Assembly (NCBI GenBank): GCA_036660615.1
Contig: JAVXAG010000071.1
Location: 1 to 9,539, forward strand
DNA length: 9,539 nucleotides
Direction: 5' to 3'
From: JAVXAG01 sp036660615
Lineage (GTDB): Bacteria > Bacillota > Clostridia > Peptostreptococcales > Anaerovoracaceae
Below the pieces are notes generated by a model that saw only the letters and a program-made list of their open reading frames with translations, had not been told where the DNA came from and did not search any database. Below are positions 6,613 to 9,539 of this stretch, one piece after another. The translations under genes and the position numbers were made by a program. Position 1 is the stretch's first letter. Each line of letters begins with the position of its first letter.

Positions 6613-7575
6613 ATGAAAAGAATTGGAATATTAACTAGTGGTGGAGATTCTCCTGGAATGAATGCAGCAATAAGATCGGTGGTCAGGTGTGGAATTGATG
6701 CCGGACTTGAGGTGTATGGAATTTATAGAGGATTTGAAGGGCTTCTTGATGGAGAAATAAGTAAGCTTGACCGCAGTTCTGTTGGGGATATTCTCCAAAG
6801 AGGTGGAACGATTTTGAAAACTGCTAGAAGTGAAAGGTTTGTTACTGAAGAGGGACAAAGCAGAGCAGTTGCAATGCTGGAAACTTTTGGCATAGAAGGA
6901 CTTGTGGTAATTGGCGGAGACGGTTCACTTAGAGGTGGTGCGGATTTGTCGCAAAAGGGCGTCAAAGTAATGGGGTTACCTGGCACTATTGATAATGACC
7001 TTGGATATACAGACTATACCATAGGCTTTGATACGGCCGTAAACACAGTTTTGGACGCCATTACAAAGGTGAGGGATACTTCTTCATCTCACGAAAGAAC
7101 CACCGTTATAGAGGTCATGGGACGCCACTGCGGAGACATTGCCCTTTACTCTGGCCTTGCTGGTGGAGCAGAGGCAATACTTATTCCAGAAGTGTCATCG
7201 GATCTGAAAATGATTTGCAAGAAAGTAGTGGAGGGTGTTAACAGAGGTAAGCAACATAGCATTATTATTCGAGCAGAAGGCGATGAAATTTCATCGGATC
7301 AACTAGTCGATGCAATTACGGAAGTGACTGGTAGAGAAACTAGACTTGTGGTATTGTCATATTTGCAGAGAGGTGGTTCCCCATCATTAAGGGATAGGCT
7401 TTTGGCTACTTTGACTGGGGCAAAGGCAATAGAACTTTTGGCAGAAGATTCCACCAGTAAAGCAATCGGCATTGTAGATGACCAGATAGTAGAATTTGAT
7501 TTGGTTGAAGCTATGAAGGTAAAACGAGAAATGAATCAAGAAATGTATGAATTAATAAATGTATTGAGTAAATAA
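6613..7575 (+). CDS. pfkA: ATP-dependent 6-phosphofructokinase
   Basis: Glycolytic kinase of 320 residues, full length for bacterial PfkA, converting fructose 6-phosphate to fructose 1,6-bisphosphate. Numbering follows E. coli closely: GGDSPGMN (10-17), R72, GGDGS (101-105), PGTIDND (123-129) with the catalytic base D127, H160/R162 and MGRHCG (169-174). G104 and G124 together mark the ATP-dependent rather than the pyrophosphate-dependent type. Allosteric-site residues R21, R25, R54, E187 and K213 are present, so ADP activation and PEP inhibition are likely. One departure is SYLQRGG, where E. coli has GHIQRGG: a tyrosine replaces the histidine that contacts the sugar phosphate. AGGAGG at 6600-6605 lies seven bases from the ATG. 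dnaE and pfkA are common neighbours in Firmicutes; here three foreign-looking genes separate them. No pyruvate kinase gene follows, although one often does in related operons. Confidence 0.96.
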   Translation: MKRIGILTSGGDSPGMNAAIRSVVRCGIDAGLEVYGIYRGFEGLLDGEISKLDRSSVGDILQRGGTILKTARSERFVTEEGQSRAVAMLETFGIEGLVVIGGDGSLRGGADLSQKGVKVMGLPGTIDNDLGYTDYTIGFDTAVNTVLDAITKVRDTSSSHERTTVIEVMGRHCGDIALYSGLAGGAEAILIPEVSSDLKMICKKVVEGVNRGKQHSIIIRAEGDEISSDQLVDAITEVTGRETRLVVLSYLQRGGSPSLRDRLLATLTGAKAIELLAEDSTSKAIGIVDDQIVEFDLVEAMKVKREMNQEMYELINVLSK

Positions 7576-7588
7576 GAGGTGATTTTTA

Positions 7589-8116
7589 ATGGGTAAAGTA
7601 GTTGTAGTATATCATTCAAAGTATGGCTCGACACAAAGGTATGCAGAGATGATAAAGGAAGCCACAGGTTGTGACATTGTTGCAGAAAGTGACTGCAAGG
7701 TTGAAGATATTATGGGTTATGACACAATTATTTATGGAGGCGCAATCCATGGTGGCGGCATTCTTGGGCTGGACTTTCTTAAAAAGAACATATCAGCGCT
7801 TCAAGGCAAAAAGATTCTTGCCTTTGCGGTGGGGCTAAATGTTTTGGAGCAAAAGAATAGGGACGAAGTAATTGAACTGAATTTTGTGAAGAAGCTTAAA
7901 GGAATCCCTTGCTATTTTTGTAGAGGGGCATATGATCCTACTCAAATCAAAGGTATGGACAAGATGCTTATGAAAATGGTTTACAAAATGGTTGTAAAAA
8001 TGCCTGCAGTTGATAGGACTGAGGAAAATAGTGACCTTATTTTAGCTATTGAAGAGGGACGTGACTTTGTGGACAAAAGCTATATTGAGCCAATATTGGA
8101 AGCAATATCCAAATAA
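7589..8116 (+). CDS. Flavodoxin-domain protein (HemG-like flavodoxin family)
   Basis: A 175-residue cytoplasmic flavoprotein candidate. The N-terminal strand VVVVYHSKYGST (4-15) is the FMN phosphate-binding loop with T15. YGGAIHGGGI (49-58) fits the second FMN loop, and KKILAFAVGLN (74-84) the central strand. The C-terminal FCRGAYDPTQIKGMDKMLMKMVYKMV resembles the HemG/Flavodoxin_5 group, in which E. coli HemG is a protoporphyrinogen oxidase. Without haem genes nearby, that reaction should not be assumed; in anaerobes such proteins are generic electron carriers or quinone/thiol reductases. The ATG lies 13 bp after the pfkA stop, with AGAGGTGA (7575-7582) six bases upstream, so it is very probably co-transcribed with pfkA. 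It ends 24 bp before the convergent dinB stop. Confidence 0.85.
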   Translation: MGKVVVVYHSKYGSTQRYAEMIKEATGCDIVAESDCKVEDIMGYDTIIYGGAIHGGGILGLDFLKKNISALQGKKILAFAVGLNVLEQKNRDEVIELNFVKKLKGIPCYFCRGAYDPTQIKGMDKMLMKMVYKMVVKMPAVDRTEENSDLILAIEEGRDFVDKSYIEPILEAISK

Positions 8117-8131
8117 TATGTTTATGGTTAC

Positions 8132-8156
8132 GGGCACTGACTAAATGTCTATGCCC
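8132..8156. terminator. Interrupted hairpin between convergent genes, weak terminator candidate
   Basis: GGGCA (8132-8136) pairs with TGCCC (8152-8156), and GAC (8139-8141) can pair with GTC (8147-8149) inside the loop. The hairpin overlaps the dinB stop codon and follows the flavodoxin gene by 15 bp. Neither strand has a T-run after the stem, so it is not a standard intrinsic terminator. I see no better terminator for either gene. Confidence 0.25.
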
Positions 8157-9343
8157 AAATCGTTGTTAATTACTTGTCCGTAGGTTATGGAACTATCGCC
8201 ATATTTCCTACGGATATTGTCCATTGTACGTTCTATTTTTTCACCTTTTTCTCGTCCTTCTGACAAATCGGCAAAGAAACTCAGCTGTTCGGACTGAGTT
8301 TCGTCAGCCAAGTTGATGGCTGTGATTGTAAGTAATCGAATTGGATCGTTTTCTTTCCAAGAAGCTTTCAATATTTCCATAGTAGTCTTTGTGATTTGTT
8401 CGGCTAAATTGGTCGGCATATCCAGTTGTTTTTGTCTTGAAATTGTTTTGAAAAAGGGATCTTTTATATCTAGTTTTATTCCATATGCTTTCATTTGATA
8501 TTTTCTAAGTCTTGCAGCGACTGTGTCTGAAAGGCTGATTACTGCTGTCAAAATATCATCTTTTGTAGTCAAGTTTCTTTTGAAAGTTATTCCATTTCCA
8601 ACTGATTTAATTTTTTCTCTTTGATTATATAAAGAAACGGGGCTATCGTCGTAACCGTTGGCATAATTGTAGATAAGGGTGCCTTGTTTTCCTAAAAGGC
8701 CGTTAAGTACCTTGGGATTTGAGTTTGCCAAGTCGCCTATAGTCAAAACACCAGAAGCTTTTAGTTTTTCGGCTGTAGCAAAGCCAACAAAAAATAGTTC
8801 GGACACATCCATAGGCCACAGAATTTCTTTGAAATTTTCTCTAGTAATTTCAGTAGTAGCATCCGGCTTTTTGTATTCGCTTCCCATTTTAGCAAAAATT
8901 TTATTATATGATACTCCAGCAGACAAGGTCAAACCAAGTTCTGATTTTACTCTGGCTCTGATTGTATCTGCAATTTCTTTCCCGCTACCAAACAATTTTT
9001 GGCTAGCAGTAACGTCAAGCCAAGATTCATCAATGCTATAAGGTTCAACCATATCGGTGTAATCCATATAAATTTTATTTATAATATCGCTGTATTCTTT
9101 GTACTTGTCATGGTGCGGTCCTACTAATTGTAAGTCGGGACATTTTCTCGTTGCCTGCCAAATTGTTTCTGCAGTAACTATACCGTAGCCTTTTGCAATT
9201 TCGTTTTTCGCCAATATAATACCATGACGGTTTTCGGGATCTCCGCAAACTGCCATAGGTTTGTCTATTAATTCCGGGTGACTTAGCAGCTCGACTGATG
9301 CAAAGAAACCGTTCATGTCGCAATGTAGTATTATTCTATCCAT
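8141..9343 (-). CDS. dinB: Y-family DNA polymerase (DNA polymerase IV, DinB-type)
   Basis: Translesion polymerase of 400 residues that copies past damaged bases with low fidelity. The palm carboxylates are D9 in LHCDMNGFFASVE and D105/E106 in YSIDESWLDVT; F14 is the expected steric gate against ribonucleotides. The thumb helix-hairpin-helix (about 180-205) and little-finger domain (about 235-345) follow. QLSFF (353-357) fits the sliding-clamp binding motif and is followed by a 43-residue tail instead of ending the protein. The fingers segment reads LAKNEIAKGYG where E. coli has the SYEARKFG motif, so the usual tyrosine-arginine pair that holds the nucleotide triphosphate is changed. I recall this as a variant seen in other Firmicutes. 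The start is fixed by the conserved N-terminus. No ribosome site precedes it, and a consensus promoter places the transcript start at the ATG. Confidence 0.93.
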   Translation of the reverse strand: MDRIILHCDMNGFFASVELLSHPELIDKPMAVCGDPENRHGIILAKNEIAKGYGIVTAETIWQATRKCPDLQLVGPHHDKYKEYSDIINKIYMDYTDMVEPYSIDESWLDVTASQKLFGSGKEIADTIRARVKSELGLTLSAGVSYNKIFAKMGSEYKKPDATTEITRENFKEILWPMDVSELFFVGFATAEKLKASGVLTIGDLANSNPKVLNGLLGKQGTLIYNYANGYDDSPVSLYNQREKIKSVGNGITFKRNLTTKDDILTAVISLSDTVAARLRKYQMKAYGIKLDIKDPFFKTISRQKQLDMPTNLAEQITKTTMEILKASWKENDPIRLLTITAINLADETQSEQLSFFADLSEGREKGEKIERTMDNIRRKYGDSSITYGQVINNDLGIDI

Positions 9344-9349
9344 AGGTAC

Positions 9350-9378
9350 ATTATAAAAGATATTTGGAAATATATCAA
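9350..9378 (-). promoter_or_regulatory. dinB promoter, TTGATA-17-TATAAT, placed for leaderless transcription
   Basis: On the minus strand TTGATA (9378-9373) and a perfect TATAAT (9355-9350) are separated by 17 bp. The expected start, 7 nt after the -10, is the A of the dinB ATG at 9343. The six bases between hold no Shine-Dalgarno sequence. Confidence 0.7.
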
Positions 9379-9383
9379 ATATC
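9359..9383. promoter_or_regulatory. Palindromic candidate operator over the dinB promoter
   Basis: GATATTTG (9359-9366) and CAAATATC (9376-9383) are perfect 8-bp inverted arms around a 9-bp centre; a second dyad, ATATTT-GG-AAATAT (9360-9373), is nested inside. Both cover the -35 and spacer of the dinB promoter, where a bound repressor would block transcription. The sequence does not contain the Gram-positive LexA box (CGAAC-N4-GTTCG), which would be the expected operator for a DNA-damage gene. Confidence 0.5.
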
Positions 9384-9406
9384 TGTCACAAATAAATTTT
9401 TAGATA

Positions 9407-9415
9407 TGATATAAT
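9407..9415 (+). promoter_or_regulatory. Extended -10 promoter pointing right
   Basis: TGATATAAT is a perfect extended -10 (TG-N-TATAAT) on the plus strand. No good -35 lies 16-18 bp upstream. A transcript would start near 9422, inside the inverted repeat, and run toward the right edge. It overlaps the left arm of that repeat, so a protein bound there would control it. Confidence 0.4.
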
Positions 9416-9448
9416 ATCCACGTAAACTTAACATCGTGGATATTATAT
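9409..9448. repeat. Perfect 14-bp inverted repeat with a 12-nt loop
   Basis: ATATAATATCCACG (9409-9422) is the exact reverse complement of CGTGGATATTATAT (9435-9448). The loop is 9423-9434. No T-run follows on either strand, so it is not an intrinsic terminator. Each arm carries ATATCCACG, resembling the DnaA box TTATCCACA, and a third such sequence follows at 9456-9464. The middle arm can pair with either neighbour in RNA. It may be a protein-binding site or the base of a structured leader. Confidence 0.6.
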
Positions 9449-9455
9449 GTTGATT

Positions 9456-9464
9456 TTATCCACG
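9456..9464 (+). promoter_or_regulatory. DnaA-box-like sequence
   Basis: TTATCCACG differs from the DnaA box TTATCCACA only at the last base. It shares TATCCACG with the left arm of the upstream inverted repeat and is complementary to its right arm. A small GC-rich palindrome, CGCCA-TG-TGGCG, follows at 9470-9481. Binding by DnaA is inference from similarity. Confidence 0.35.
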
Positions 9465-9482
9465 GCAGACGCCATGTGGCGG

Positions 9483-9517
9483 ATTGTATCAAAAATTAGA
9501 TAAATTTATGATACAAT
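9483..9517 (+). promoter_or_regulatory. Rightward promoter embedded in an inverted repeat, candidate operator
   Basis: ATTGTATC (9483-9490) and GATACAAT (9510-9517) are perfect 8-bp inverted arms 19 bp apart, with ATAAATTTAT (9500-9509), itself a perfect palindrome, between them. The right arm contains an extended -10, TGATACAAT (9509-9517); TTGTAT (9485-9490) with TATGAT (9507-9512) at 16-bp spacing is an alternative pair. Transcription would begin near 9520-9524 and serve a gene or RNA beyond the right edge. The dyad covers both promoter elements, as a repressor site would. The remaining bases to 9539 show no start codon with a ribosome site. Confidence 0.5.
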
Positions 9518-9539
9518 GACATCTCATCGGAAAAGGCAG

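Noticed and set aside
9409..9448. Intrinsic terminator at the 14-bp inverted repeat
   Set aside because: No T-run follows the stem on either strand, the stem is AT-rich, and no gene in this window ends there.
9344..9539. CRISPR array, tRNA or known riboswitch in the right-hand non-coding region
   Set aside because: The repeats are inverted and unequal rather than regularly spaced direct repeats, no cloverleaf or CCA end is visible, and I recognise no conserved riboswitch core.

Overview
The window looks like chromosomal DNA from an AT-rich, low-GC Gram-positive bacterium, most likely an anaerobic member of the Clostridia. The reasons are the strong purine-rich ribosome binding sites, the preference for AGA arginine codons, a dnaE-pfkA linkage typical of Firmicutes, a MocR-type regulator, and a clostridial style of Y-family polymerase. 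I cannot name a genus.

Layout. Positions 1-532 (minus strand) hold the first 177 residues of a LysE/ArgO-type amino-acid exporter that runs off the left edge. It is transcribed away from a MocR-family regulator (637-2088, plus strand). Between them is a compact control region with two promoters, a 13-bp perfect palindrome, degenerate direct repeats and a small inverted repeat. The regulator's stop codon lies 12 bp from dnaE (2101-5571), the replicative DNA polymerase III alpha subunit. Next come three small, tightly packed genes (5641-6586): a predicted ADP-ribosyltransferase of the DUF3990 type and two small acidic or helical proteins, the second of DUF3791 type. These sit between dnaE and pfkA (6613-7575, ATP-dependent phosphofructokinase), genes that are usually close neighbours in Firmicutes. 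A flavodoxin-domain protein (7589-8116) closes the plus-strand run. Convergent to it is dinB (8141-9343, minus strand), a Y-family translesion polymerase. The last 196 bp are a non-coding divergent region dense in dyad symmetries, with at least one further rightward promoter.

How it fits together. The plus-strand genes from 637 to 8116 have gaps of at most 69 bp and no convincing internal terminator, so they may form one long transcription unit that begins at the mocR promoter. The three-gene ADP-ribosyltransferase cassette is the strongest candidate for an undescribed system. Its arrangement is that of a toxin with one or two neutralising partners, its arginine codon use differs from its neighbours, and it is bracketed by a short imperfect direct repeat that may be an insertion scar.

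A second theme is leaderless expression. Both mocR and dinB have near-consensus promoters whose expected transcription start falls at or next to the ATG, and neither has a Shine-Dalgarno sequence, while every other gene here does.
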